The notes below the pieces were generated by a model. It was not told the DNA's origin. It was given only the letters and a program-made list of their open reading frames with translations, and searched no databases. Source: Cavenderia fasciculata (lineage: Eukaryota > Evosea > Eumycetozoa > Acytosteliales > Cavenderiaceae). Taken from it: a stretch of 64,000 bases of DNA. The first letter of the stretch is position 1, and every line of letters starts with the position of its first letter. The stretch lies in the NCBI RefSeq assembly GCF_000203815.1, contig NW_004457644.1:124001-188000 (forward strand), given 5' to 3'. Positions 20,855 to 33,413 of the stretch are shown piece after piece. Both the position numbers and the translations under genes were made by a program.

Positions 20855-23271
20855 GATTCTTTACATTTCTACCCCATAAAACAGCTTTTGAAATTGAATT
20901 AAAGTTATCATCTAATAAGACAATGTCACTAGCTTCTTTGGCAACTTCAGTACCTGCGATACCCATAGCAAATCCAACATCGGCTTCTTTGAGTTGAGGA
21001 GCATCGTTTACACCGTCACCAGTGACTGCAACCACTTCACCTAGTTGACGGAGTTTGTGGACGAGACGATACTTGTCAGTGGGAGAGCACCGAGCCATGA
21101 CTTGGAGGTGTGGTACGACAATGTCGAGTTGTTCGTCGGTCAATTGTCTAAATTGTGGACCTTCTAGTGCGACACCACCTTCCTTGAGGATACCACACTC
21201 GCGAGCAATGTTTTTGGCCGTGAGGAGATTGTCACCGGTAAGCATCTTGATTTTAATGCCTGCATGTTGGCACTTGAGGACGGCGGCGGGCACCTCGGGA
21301 CGAACGGGGTCTTTGATGCCTACGAGTGCGAGAAAGGTGAAGCCGTCCTTGTAGAGGTCTTCCTCTTTGAACTTGGCAGCGTCTCCCTTGACATCTTTGT
21401 AGGCGAGAATGAGTGTACGCAGTCCGTTGCTAGCATACACTTCAATCTCCTTGGCAATTATCATCTTTTCGTCGCGGGTAAAGTTACGTGACGACCCATC
21501 CTCATCAATCGACGCTGTACACTTTTCCAACATAATTTCACTTGCTCCTTTGGCATGGAAACGCAATCCTCCTCCTCCACTATTATTACCGCTTCCATCC
21601 TTTTTAACGAGGATACCTGACATTTTCTTTTCTGAACTGAATGGGAATGCACGGACTGCACGTGCTTTGTTGAGGTCACGGTATGTTTCATAGTCGACGT
21701 TGAGTTTGATGATAAACTCGAGTAGTGCGCATTCGGTCTTGCTGCCCTTGTGCTCGTTGACTGGTGCACGTACGACAATGTATGCTGTCGAGTTGAGACA
21801 GATCGACTCGGCTAAAAGAGAGACAATATGCTCGCTTGGACTTGCAATGTAACGACCGATGGTCGATCGCTCCACCGACATACGGTTCATTGTCAGTGTG
21901 CCAGTCTTGTCCGAGCAGATTGTTGTCGCTCCACCCATCGTCTCGCAAGCTTCCAAGTGACGCACCAGGTTGTTGTCTCGCATCATCTTGATCATCGAGT
22001 AGGCCAACGAGATGGTGACTGCCAACGGCAATCCCTCGGGCACAGCAAGCACAATAATTGCAATCGCCGTCACCAAGTAGCCCATGATCGTTCCCAACTC
22101 GCTCCAAGCCCACACGCGGTGCTCCGTCTTGAACACAACAATGTACTTTATGATCAGTACCAAAAACGTCAGTATCGCTGCAGCCAGACCAAACTTGCCA
22201 ATCAGCTGTGCAAGATTCTCTAGTTTCTCGGTCAGTGGTGTGTCGCTGCTTGGCGCCGACAGCAAACTCTTGAGTTTTCCCCACTGCGAATGGTCTCCAA
22301 CTGCAGCCACCAGATACGTGCATCTTCCCTCCAACACTTGACATCCAGACAACATAAATGGTTCCTCCTTTTCAGATTTTGATTTTTGATCAGATTCTCC
22401 AGTCATTGAACTTTCATCAACTGCAAAGTCTAAAAATAAATAAATAAATAAATAAATATATTAATATTCAAATTTACAAAGATTACATTTATGTTTGTTA
22501 TTGATTATACATACTAGCACCATTAATAAAGAAACCATCAGCTGGGATAGTATCACCAGCTTCCAATTGAACGACATCACCGACTACGATATCAGTGGTT
22601 GGAACAGAGGTGATACGACCGTCACGCATGACTGATGCATTTCGTTCGTTTCTGATAGAGTTTAGTTTTCTAAACTTTTGTTCCTTGTTGTAGTCATTAC
22701 CAGCGGTGACCATGACGACAATGACTACGGCAAAGAGGATAGCTGTGCCATCGATCCAACCAGTTGATCGATCTTCAACAGTCAAACCGAGTACGATAGA
22801 GATGATGGCAGCAACCATCAGAATGATCAATGTCTTGTCGTGAGCAGCCTCCCAGATAAAAAAGAGCAGTGACTTGGGTGCCACCTCTGCAGTTCTATTC
22901 TCACCATACGAATCGATTCTAGCTTTACTAGTAGCCTCTGCACTCGTCAATCCTTGATCTACATTACTCTTTAACATCTCTGCAACACCTCTTACACCTC
23001 CATATTGGTGTTCCAATCCATCAACATTTTCGTTTGATATCAAATTTGCTAAATCATCTCTTGTAACTCTATTATTACTACTACTACTACCTCTATGAAC
23101 TAATCCATTATTATTATTATTATTATTAATATTATTATTAATACTATTTGATTGATAGTATTCTTGTTGTTGTTGTTGTTGAGGTGACAATGAATTATTA
23201 TTATCGTTGATTAAATTCTTTTTTCCATCATCGTCGTCATCTGATTTATTTTTTTTGTGAAAGAAGTTCAT
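19753..23271 (-). CDS. Plasma-membrane-type Ca2+-transporting P-type ATPase (PMCA family)
   Basis: Four exons, 22515-23271, 20865-22429, 20318-20768 and 19753-20225, join in frame to 1081 residues. Visible family marks are the actuator loop (GDTIPADGFFINGA, completed across intron 1 as DESSMTGES) and PEGLPLA in TM4 near residue 383. The phosphorylation site DKTGT has its Asp near residue 426, and the hinge reads TGDGVNDAPQLKEADVG. The TM8-10 exon ends with WGFCLRCLP. The C-terminal tail has WKAAQNILTQLNVISVIRNQ, which aligns with the PMCA calmodulin-binding helix. The N-terminus is Asn/Gln-rich. D. discoideum PatA of the contractile vacuole is the obvious relative. The pump expels or sequesters Ca2+ in exchange for protons. 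Which membrane it uses here is not known. Confidence 0.93.
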
Positions 23272-23802
23272 AATTTAATTAAATTAAAATTTTAATTAAT
23301 TATTTCTCTCTATCACTTTATATATATATCTATATCTCCAAACTATATACTCTCTTCTATTACTATTTATATTATTATGATTGATTGATTAATCTGTTCT
23401 GACTATCAAAGAGATAATAATTATTTGATTTATTGAATTATCTACTCTCTCACTCACTCATTCATTGTGAAGTAAAACTCTGATTACAAATTTATTGGTC
23501 TAAAATAAAAACATACCTCAGGTATGCTCATCCAATGATATATATCCATTTAAATTTAAATTAAATTAAATTTTATTATTTTTATGTATAAACCAATCTA
23601 CTTTTGGTGAACTATTTATGTACAGACAGCACTTCCCAAAAAGAAGGTGTGGTCTCCAAAAAGGCATATCATGCTATTTACACACACCCCAACCATCAAT
23701 CGATTTTTGTGTGAACAGCTCGTTCATTCATTATTGTGTGTTTGCATATATTGTACAGATAATTATATTTATTTATTTATTTATTTAATTTAATTGTTTA
23801 AT
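23272..23802. other. Spacer between the Ca2+ pump and the LRR-EGF receptor gene
   Basis: Both neighbours are on the minus strand, so this holds the pump promoter and the 3' flank of the receptor gene. It is AT-rich with a TTTA microsatellite near 23765-23785. Nothing else is recognised. Confidence 0.5.
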
Positions 23803-26800
23803 TTAATTGTTGTTTAATTTTTTCATTAAAATCTTTTTCTTTATGGATGATACACGGAATCTGAATGAATTACTGTTACGTAGGTAGAGAGCAGATGCTA
23901 CGACGAGTGCGATAAAAACGACTCCACCAATTGTTGCACCGACGATGATCTTCCATGTGTTGGATGATGACGACGGTGACGAGCAGTCGACTTGTTGGTT
24001 GCCAGCGGGTCGATCAGCAATCAATGCAAAAAAGTCGGGGTCTAATAGACACTGCTGACATTGATTGAGATTGATACCAATCAATGCCAATGATTCATTG
24101 GATCGATTGGGTATAGTTGTCTGATTGACCAATTGATTTCTCGAATACGATCGTTTACCATCTGAAAAAGAGTAGGATAGGAATCGACCATAAAATTGTG
24201 TGTCATTGTGAATGACTCGAAGATAGCTGTCACTACCAACAACCTCTTGAAAGGTTGGAACACTATCTGACGAGCATGACTCGATAGTAGTTTGTTGGGT
24301 GTTGACAATGGTAGAGAATACAACACGGAGATGTGACAAGACCGAGGTGTACTGCCACCCGGTAATGTTTAATCCCACCTTTATACTATTTGGTCCGATA
24401 GATACGATTGAATCACCAAATGGAACCTGTCTGTCTTGCAGAGAGTGTTCAATAAGAGTGGTGACATTGACCAATGCCAAAGTAGGGTTCAAAGTACTAT
24501 TAATCAATAATTTGTAGTGCACCGATGTCAACCCAGCACCATCAGACAGATCAGTGACATTCCATTGATCAACCAACACCTCTTGTACAACGTTATCGTC
24601 AATATCCAATTCCTGAACAGACACTAATGCAAAATCAAATCTATATCCATCCAAATCAAATGATGCCACTGGTTTGGTTATATTTGGTACAAATGTTACA
24701 TTTGGATTCACTAATGAAAAGAAAGATTAATATTAATATACAAGTATTATTAATAATTACTTTTTTTTGTTTTATCATACATTTAAATTTACAATCATCA
24801 TAATAACCTTGATTACAAACACATATGCCAAATGTAGTACATTGACCATTACCATTACAATTATTGGTTGTTGCTTGGCATTGGTCTTGTAGAGATTGGG
24901 ATGGTGGTGGTAGGATAACAATCAAGTTGTTGAGGGTGGCTGTATAATTGTCTACCGATAGATTAATGGTGATTAGACCGGGTGGTAGAGTTGATTGGAC
25001 GGTGCAATCAATAGTTGAAGAATTTCTAAATGTTGGTGTACATATTATACTATTACTATTATTCAACTTGACTGTTACCCATTCAATCTTGTTGCCAGCG
25101 GCTCCAAAGAATCCATTCAATCGGATGAGTGGAAGATCTGATTGTAGTGATTGATGGACGGATCCAGAGGTGACCAATGGATAGGTGATTTTACCAAAAT
25201 CACCAACTGGAGCACTCATTCCAACTTGATTATAACTATTTCTTGCCAAGATATAATAATTACCATACACTAAATCCGATGGTGAATCACAACGTAGTGT
25301 ACTCAGAGCGTCAATGTAGGCAGTACATGTATAGGTAATATTGAAATGATCAAGATTGATAAAGTATACATTGGTTACCAAGTTTGGGTTGGTTATTACA
25401 CTGTCAAATGCCACTGAAAATGAATATGAAATTTCCGAATAGGTTGTACTATATACAAGGTCAGCCTTGTAAAGTGTCAATTCAATAGTATATCCCATTA
25501 CTTGATTCAATGTTACATTTAAATTCAATGGATTAAATGTTGTTAATAATGGATAATTTAATCTAAAACAAAAAAGAAATGATTAGTATAGTAATAATGA
25601 ATGAAAGGTAGAGAGTGACATCAAAATTTGAGACATACGCTATAATTTTGTTTCCAACCACTGGAATAAGATCTATATTATTACCAAAACCTAGGTTATC
25701 ACCTACTATTTTTCCAATTCCTTCAACAATCCCTACATTCTTTTCAAATGTGATATCTTAAGGAAAAAAAAAAAAAAAAAACCAATTAAATTAATTTAAA
25801 AAAAAGAAATTGTAAACTACGACTAATAATAACATACTACAATAAAAACTTCCAAGTTTTTGTAAACTAGTTGATATAATATTAGGGTCTTGATAATAAC
25901 ACCAATAACAATCTAAATAATAGATAATATGAATAATTATTATATTAGTAAAGTGTAAAAATCCTAGGGTCTATTCAATAGACTGATCATGTTACTTACC
26001 TGGTATCTTTGATATTAATGTATTTGAAATACGTAATCTATTGGCACATATGAAATCAGGTACTGTTCCAGTTAAAAGAGAATTATCTTCTAAATTAATA
26101 ACCGAATTTTTTAAATTTGAAAAAATAGTCCATGGTACTGTTTTTAAAGAGTTTTGTTGGTCTCTTAAATTACTATATATGTAATGTATTAATTAATATA
26201 TTTGATAAATAAATAACGATCGGTTTTTTTAAAACACTTACTATGAATAAACGGTTGGTGGTAAAACTATATTGGGTATAGTTTCAAAATTGGATCCAGG
26301 TAAAAGTCTAGATAAAAATAATAAAATAAATAAATAAGTAAATTGACTATTGTTGGTTTGCTTGCTTTTGGCTTACAAATAAGATAAATTTTCTGGGAAT
26401 ATACCATTCAAGAATGGATAGTTTGTCAGTGTTGAGTTGTATGAACGGAATGAGATCAATTTACTATAGCTATGAGTTGGAATAATAGATCTTCCAAAAA
26501 TTTCCCTTTTAAGAGTTATAAAATATTAATATTTCTTAAGATATTTAGACAATGAGAATCGTAAATTAGGTTATCTTACAAATATGTAATTTTAGAGGCA
26601 TTGACAATGGTCGGATTAAAAGATGGTGATTCGGAACCTAATGCCAACAATTTCAAAGTTACAAGTGTTGGAATATTAATTGTAACATTTACTGTAATTC
26701 TTCCATTTGATGATATTGTCCTATTTATAAAAAAATCAAATAAGTATTAATATTTAGTCTAAAAAATGTACTGTCATTACGTAATCATAATACATACAAA

Positions 26801-27757
26801 TCAGCTAATACCGGAAATGATTTAGGTGTAAATACAAGAGAATTGGAAGAAGTAAAAGGAGTAGTGGGATTGATCGACACCCTAATAGCTGCTACACTTG
26901 GGTAATAGCTGGATTGGTCAATCGTGACACCACCAAGTATATTCTCACCAGAGACAAAGATTTGATATGCACTCGAGCCATTAAAGAAATTCCCTAACGA
27001 TTCCAAAGCATCACAATCTTCCAAATAAATAGTTCGTACAACTGGCATATTAAGTGAGAATCCATTTGGAATAGATTCCACCGAATCATCATCAGTTATA
27101 CTAAAAAATAATAATAATAATAGTGTTAACATATTGTAGCAATGCATGATAATTTAAATTAAATCGCATTTGACATACGTGAATTGAATTAAACTGTTCA
27201 TTATTGGACTATTCAAAAACATTGATAGAATGTTGAGATTGGGATCTGAAATACCATTCGTTCCATTAATAAACAATGAATTTAAATTGGGGAGTGCTAA
27301 TGATCCGATGGCTGCATCGGGAGCGCCCTGATTTATAAATTCATCAGTTACGGCATTACTAGTCATAATAATATTGTGTAAGTGAAAGAGAGACAGTATT
27401 AAATAAAAGTAATTCCTAGTAGGTAGGTAATGTGTTGTGTATAACTTCTTACATTCTGATTACATGGTATCCATCAAGACCTTGGTGACAAGTGAACCTT
27501 TCAGAGTCTGCACAGATGGCCGCTTCATTTTGTTGAGTCGGTAATCCATACTGTCTAATCAACCAATAACAAGCATCCACTATTCATCATTAAATATAGA
27601 TATAGATTTAAGTTAGAAGAGAACGTTGTTGTGTGTTATGTTTATGTTATCACTTACATTCATCAGGGGGAAGATTTTGTGCATAAGCTCTATTTTTCGA
27701 CTCGAATAGAATTAATGCACTAAAATAAATAAAAATAAATACTTTAAAAGAAAACAT
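23803..27757 (-). CDS. LRR-EGF-ComC-type cell-surface receptor, 12 exons
   Basis: Exons: 27658-27757, 27453-27579, 27179-27358, 26798-27100, 26580-26720, 26377-26505, 26242-26307, 26000-26172, 25838-25912, 25639-25756, 24781-25562, 23803-24710. They join without a stop to 1033 residues. A signal peptide opens the protein (MFSFKVFIFIYFSALILF). Leucine-rich segments occupy exons 3-8 (for example LALPNLNSLFINGTNGISD), then IPT/TIG-like beta-sandwich sequence in exon 11 and one EGF module (CNGNGQCTTFGICVCNQGYY). Exon 12 carries the ComC supersandwich-type domain, one membrane span (IIVGATIGGVVFIALVVASA) and a basic tail (VSSIKKKILMKKLNNN). Such proteins act at the dictyostelid cell surface in development and adhesion. 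The gene stands at the head of a three-gene receptor cluster. Confidence 0.8.
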
Positions 27758-27976
27758 CTTATCTGTATCTATTAATTTATACAATATGAGGAATGATGGT
27801 GATGAATAAGTTGATGGTCTAAAGACGTTTAAAATTTGGTACAAGGACAAGAGATACTAATATTGATACCTGGTACCTCCTTGTTCAAACAGAGATCTTT
27901 TCGATTTTTTGGAAACCTATTAATATCTTTGTTTATCTATTATTTTATTCTTATACTAGGTTATATCTTGTCAAGT

Positions 27977-30900
27977 TTAATGATATTTTTGGATCGACGA
28001 CGAAGTTGTGAGATCATTGTACATTCGAATGTACATATTCTTTTTGATGACTGTGATGAAAAGTACTACTAAAATGGCAGCACCAACAACAGCAACTATT
28101 ACAGCAATCTTCCATGTTTCAAATGAATTCTCTTTTGTTTTAGTTTCTCCACAATCTGATGTATCTTGATCATAATCAATTAATACCGAAAAATCTATTA
28201 ATGTAAAATAAATGATTAATAAATAAATAATTAATTAAATAATTAATCAATAAATTAATAAACATACCAGGATCAACATCGACAAGATTATTAAAATGAG
28301 GGATAGCAGTACGAATAAGTATAGTTGTTTTGTTGGTGTCAGAGTAAGAGACAATGTTGTTGGTCACTGTTTTTTTACCATCAACTAAAATCTGATCAGA
28401 GAAACGACCATAGAGTGATAGTTGATTGGCTCCTACTTTGATGTAATGTGCATCTGATTGTTCACCTCCAACATCAATGTTGTCATAGGTGGAGCAGATT
28501 GGTACTCCTGGTATTGCTTCTGAACTCCAAACTAATTGAATTGTGCTGAGTGATGATAGGAACTGGTATGACTTGATCGATGCAAAGTATTTGACTGATC
28601 GAGGTGGAATCTTGATTGTACTATTCAACCAAACAATCTCACTTGCTTCGGCAAATGTATAAACACTGACTGTTACATTACCAGTATCGTTGATGAGAGG
28701 CAGAAGATAATTGGAAAAAGTTTCATTCTTTTGTTGAAGTTGCCAATTACCAAGACTGTGAACTCGTAACAATTCACCTGTGAAATCAAACTCTTCAATA
28801 GCAATGAGTTTAATTGTAAATGTTGTCTCTTTTGATTTATCATTGACAAGTTTGGTTGGATCGGTTGGAGTAGTACCAGTGTTGTTGTTGTTTTGAAAAC
28901 CTGTAAAAGTACTGGTTGGATCACCTGGTGATACTGTTACATTGTATGTACTGTGTGTGTCAACCAGAGTTGAACAATCAGATCCTGTATAATTACTATT
29001 GCAACTACAAATAGAATCAATACATTGACCATGACTTGTACAATTGTTTGGACATTGGTAGACAAGGTATTTTGAACAATCATCCAATCCCCATCCCAAT
29101 TGACAACGGCATAAATTTCCAGCCAAACAATCTCCATGGCTACTACAATTATTTGGACATACTGGTGACACATTTCCACCACCTCCACTACGAATGATAA
29201 AACTATACACACTACCAAATGTAACATTGAATGGTAATGGTGGCAAGGCAACATTTGATTGAATAATAAATTGAGTATCTGATTTTGTAAACAAAAGTGA
29301 AGCTGGTTGACCATTAATCTTTATATTATCTCTTTCATATCCAAATCCAGAACCTTCCATCTTTATCTGTTTTGTTACTGGATCCAATGAATATTTCCAA
29401 ATATTTGGTCTCTTTGCATTATCTAAAAATTAAATTAAAATTAATTAATTAATAATAATTGATAAATGATTTTGATTTAACTTGCTGTACTTACAAGACA
29501 AAGAAAATAAATTTAAAGGTTGAGGATTGGTGGGAGTATCAGTTCCAAATACACCACCCAAAGCATCAACAATTCTCCAAACACCTAAATTATAACCACG
29601 CAAACCCCAATTAAGAGGAATGTTGAGTGTGGCCTCATATATTAGATCAGGAGCTGTACTTTTGATTCTAGATACAAATGAAATTTGATCATTTGATTCG
29701 TATTCTGTGAGATAGACAATTGGTGGATTTTCAAAGGTATTTAATACAACTGAAGCATTCTCATGTTGAACCGTAAAAGTATAAAGTACACTTCTAAACT
29801 CACTTGATACATCCAATGAACTTTGATTAAATGTTCCACTTACAACTACTCTTTGAGTATAATCATATTCTAAATCACACTTATTAGTATAACCTAAAAA
29901 AAATAAAATTAAATTAATAAAATTATTATTTTCTTTTTTTTTCTTTTTTTTCTTTGTACTTACCAACCATTTTATAAAGTGAAAACATTGGGTATGATTC
30001 ACAATAATTTGTATTATCACATGCTTGTTCAACATACATAATGTAGTGTTGACCACATAGACCAAAAGTGACTGGGAATTGAACTTCTGGGCCAACGGTT
30101 GCATTACCTTGGTACCATACTGATCTAGTTGGGTATGGTGATGATGGATAGAGAAGTGCAACTGTCATATTCTTCATATTACTCCAACTGTTGGTTGATA
30201 TACTGACCTTAAATATATTTGTACCACCATCAGCAGTAAGAATCCATGGAACAAATCCACTAGGTTTAATGTTGATTGATAACTCACTAGATGCTACCTT
30301 GGAGGGACCAGATGAATAGGATGGAGTGGTGTAGTAGAGAAGATCGGATGTTGATAGTGTTGGTTGGACCGTTCCATTGACATTGAGGAAAAGTCCAAAA
30401 TAAAAGGTAGAGGATGAAGATACTGGAGCGAATTGGTATAATTTGGTGTACGTGAAGAGACTATAGGTTGAATATCCCAATGTCAGTGGGACAGATGCAA
30501 TCAGATTGGTGTTTTCCTTGTCAGAGTAGATTAAAAGAGTTACCAAAGTGATTGTAGTGTATGTAAAATCTGGATTGAGTAGAGTGACTGTAAGCAATAC
30601 ATTGTTGTTTGCTTGTTGTGTTTTATAGTCTACGTGTAGAGGTCTGACACGATGATGGTTTGGACAAGTTGAAGGTACGTCAAATATAATGTTACCACCT
30701 GGTGAGGTGGCATTAACACTAATCAAGTTGGAACGGATGTCTTGGAGACTGACATGTGGTGGTACACATTCTACACGTTTGTATGTGAATGGGAAGTAGT
30801 ATTCTCCATCCTTGGCATCACCCCTGATACGATTGGCCGATGTAAACTTGAATGTCTGACCTGACATGACGACTGTACTGGGGGACGCCTCACCAATACC

Positions 30901-33061
30901 CGACTGATCCTTGACAGTGACTAAAAAGTATGATACTTCACCACCACTGTTGACATCTTCACAGACTGCCTTGAATTTGAATATTGGGTTGATCACATCA
31001 GTTGAAATGTTGTGAGGACGGTTATCTTGTAGTTGATCGAAATAACTGTAGGTATCGGCAATAGTAATTTTGAACTCGGATGCAGCGTAATCGTGAATGT
31101 ATCGGTACGATAAATCGATGTATCCCTGATAGGTAGCACCCAAATATTGGAATGGATACCTCGATGGAGACTGCGCTACACCAAACGTTTTTTCATTGCC
31201 ACCCAATACAGTCCTTATATTCATATTCATCTTGGTGTTTGGTATAATTCCAACCATCGATACACCCGATTGATACTTGATCAATGTTCGATAAGATGTT
31301 GGTGTAGTTGGCATTAATGAAATGACTGTATAAGATGGTACTCCTGATTTCCCTAAAAGAAAAAGAAAAAAGAAAAATAAAATTAATAATTATTTTTAAT
31401 AGCAACTGTTGTTTTTTTAATCATTTGATTTACACATACATGTCATTGTAAAACTTCGAGGATTTTGATGAGATTCTCCATCACGTGTAACAAATATTAT
31501 ATTGATATTAACTTTTGAACCCAATACAAGGTCCAAAGGGAAAGAGACACGTTTGATATAGTTTCTTCCACAATGGATGGCCATCTCCTTGTCTTTGTAA
31601 ATCAAAATAGTTTGATCGACAAAGTAAGAAGCATAAGAGTACATCGAACAATCAAAATTTTGGACTTCAGCCGAGATTGTGTATCCATAGCTCGGACCAA
31701 TTGACCCAAAGTTTGTATTCCATTGTGGAAAGATATTATATTCATTTAAATCTGTAGTTTGCATGAAAATCCAATTGCCAGTGATTGCTAATAAATAGAT
31801 TGTGAGAAAGAGAGAGAGAAGATATTTTTGTTAATAAATGACACACACTCTCTCTCTATTTATATATACTTACTACCATTACTATCTAAATTGGGTGTTG
31901 CAGAAAGAGTAAAGGTCATAAAATCAAATTTGAGAGCAGGGTCAACCTTTTGTTTCTCAAATTTAATAAAATAGATTTCCTCTCCTACGATTCTCTTTGG
32001 GTATGGTACAAATACCTGAGACGAAGCATATGTATAGGATAAACCTACACTTCCAAAATCATACTGTGAATACAACTAACCAATATACACTGGTACATTT
32101 AAAACTCTTTGTTCGTACAACATGTTTAATGGACTAGTAGCTAATAAAAGAAAGAGTAAAATGATAAGTAAAAGTTGTGTGACTGAGATTGGATAGATAG
32201 ATTCGATTTCCACATTGGACTGATAGAGACAAGAACTTACTAATTTGAAAACAATTTAAAACATTGCTATAGTATATTGGGGTATCGTATAGACCTGACA
32301 TGATATAAGGGGAAATAGAGCCACCAGCAAGTGCATAGGCAATTCCTAAGAGGATATCAGTTTGGTTATAGTCTACGACATAGTTGTAGTTGTCTAGACG
32401 AGCATCACCGAGTACTAGTCTGTGATAAGGGTTTGCAAACGAACGAGCATAGTTGATGAGCAGACTATTTCGACCCTCTGGTGCAGCCGATGTCATGAAA
32501 CCATACGTCGAGGATGATACGGTTGACAGAGCAGAGGGACTGAGCATGACATCGTTTTGTCTCCCGACCGGGTAGAATTGGTAGAGAGGGTTAAAGACAA
32601 TGTCATAGTTGGTGGCTTGTACGATAAAGGTGTACGGTTGTTCAGTACCAGTAAAGAAATCATTTGACGGCACTACGAATGAATGAGTGAATCCATCAGC
32701 TGAAGCCTGTGTAGTATATGATCTCTGTACGGATGATGGTGTAATCGATACCGTCATAGGTATCGTTACTGACGTATCCAACGTTAAATTAAAAGTAAGT
32801 AATTCATAGTAGAATGGTGATATAATATAATCATCTGGTTGATTAACAAAAACAACTTTTGTGACTACAAATATATGTTGAAAAAAGAAAATGAATAAAG
32901 AAAAAAGAAAAAATAAAAATATATAGGGTTAGGGTTAGGGTTAGACTATGAGTGAGTATAAATCAATTACTTTGAAGGTTGATGACAGCTGTTACTATGT
33001 ATTGACACCATATAATCCCAAACAAGAAAAGATATAAGATTGGGGATTTACTCAATCTCAT
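27977..33061 (-). pseudogene. ComC-like EGF receptor paralogue 1, with an in-frame stop and shifted tail
   Basis: Eight exons: 32971-33061, 32241-32864, 31874-32140, 31440-31787, 29964-31352, 29495-29893, 28268-29422, 27977-28194, about 1496 codons. The plan is a signal peptide (LYLFLFGIIWCQYIVTA), several beta-sandwich segments, EGF modules (CPNNCSSHGDCLAGNLCRCQ and CPNNCTSHGQCIDSICSC), the ComC supersandwich-type domain, and a membrane span (KIAVIVAVVGAAILVVLFIT). A TAG at 32076-32078 falls at codon 260, where paralogue 2 has TTG. The cytoplasmic tail is read in a different frame from paralogue 2 (ends IQKYH), although a basic tail survives in the other frame. All other frames are intact, so the damage is recent or the assembly is wrong. 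Exon 7 shares its frame with a functional-looking ComC domain. Confidence 0.7.
32924..32944. repeat. Interstitial TTAGGG telomere-like repeat
   Basis: Three consecutive TTAGGG units plus partial units lie inside the first intron of the ComC-like paralogue 1. The homologous intron of paralogue 2 lacks them and has a poly-A tract instead. Confidence 0.85.
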
Positions 33062-33413
33062 CTTGCTAGTATTGAATTGTATCTATTATATATTCTCTCT
33101 CTGTTGGTTTAGTTAAATAAAAAATAAAATTATAACTATAAAGAGAAAGGAGAGGGTTTTGAGCAATGGTTGAAATCCCGTGAGGGTTGTCACTCACAGT
33201 TGATTGGCCAATGGTGCATGATCTCAAACCGTTGGTTTTTGTTCAAAAATATCTAAAAAATAATTGAGTGGGGATCTTCAATTAGAATTACCGAGTTGTG
33301 TCGGGGAGCGTATCGTTACTTAATTGGTGATAGTAGGGTATTATTTGTAGAGTCGACCGAGAGAATCCAACAACCGACTAAGTTGATCAAACCATTTATT
33401 TGTTTTGTTGTTG
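33062..33413. other. Spacer between the two ComC-like paralogues
   Basis: About 350 bases form the promoter of paralogue 1 and the 3' flank of paralogue 2. It is less AT-rich than most spacers. No motif is recognised. Confidence 0.5.

Noticed and set aside
21055-22344. Long frames opposite and in other frames of the Ca2+ pump (for example 21688-22344)
   Set aside because: They overlap the conserved P-type ATPase catalytic sequence and have no recognisable protein features.
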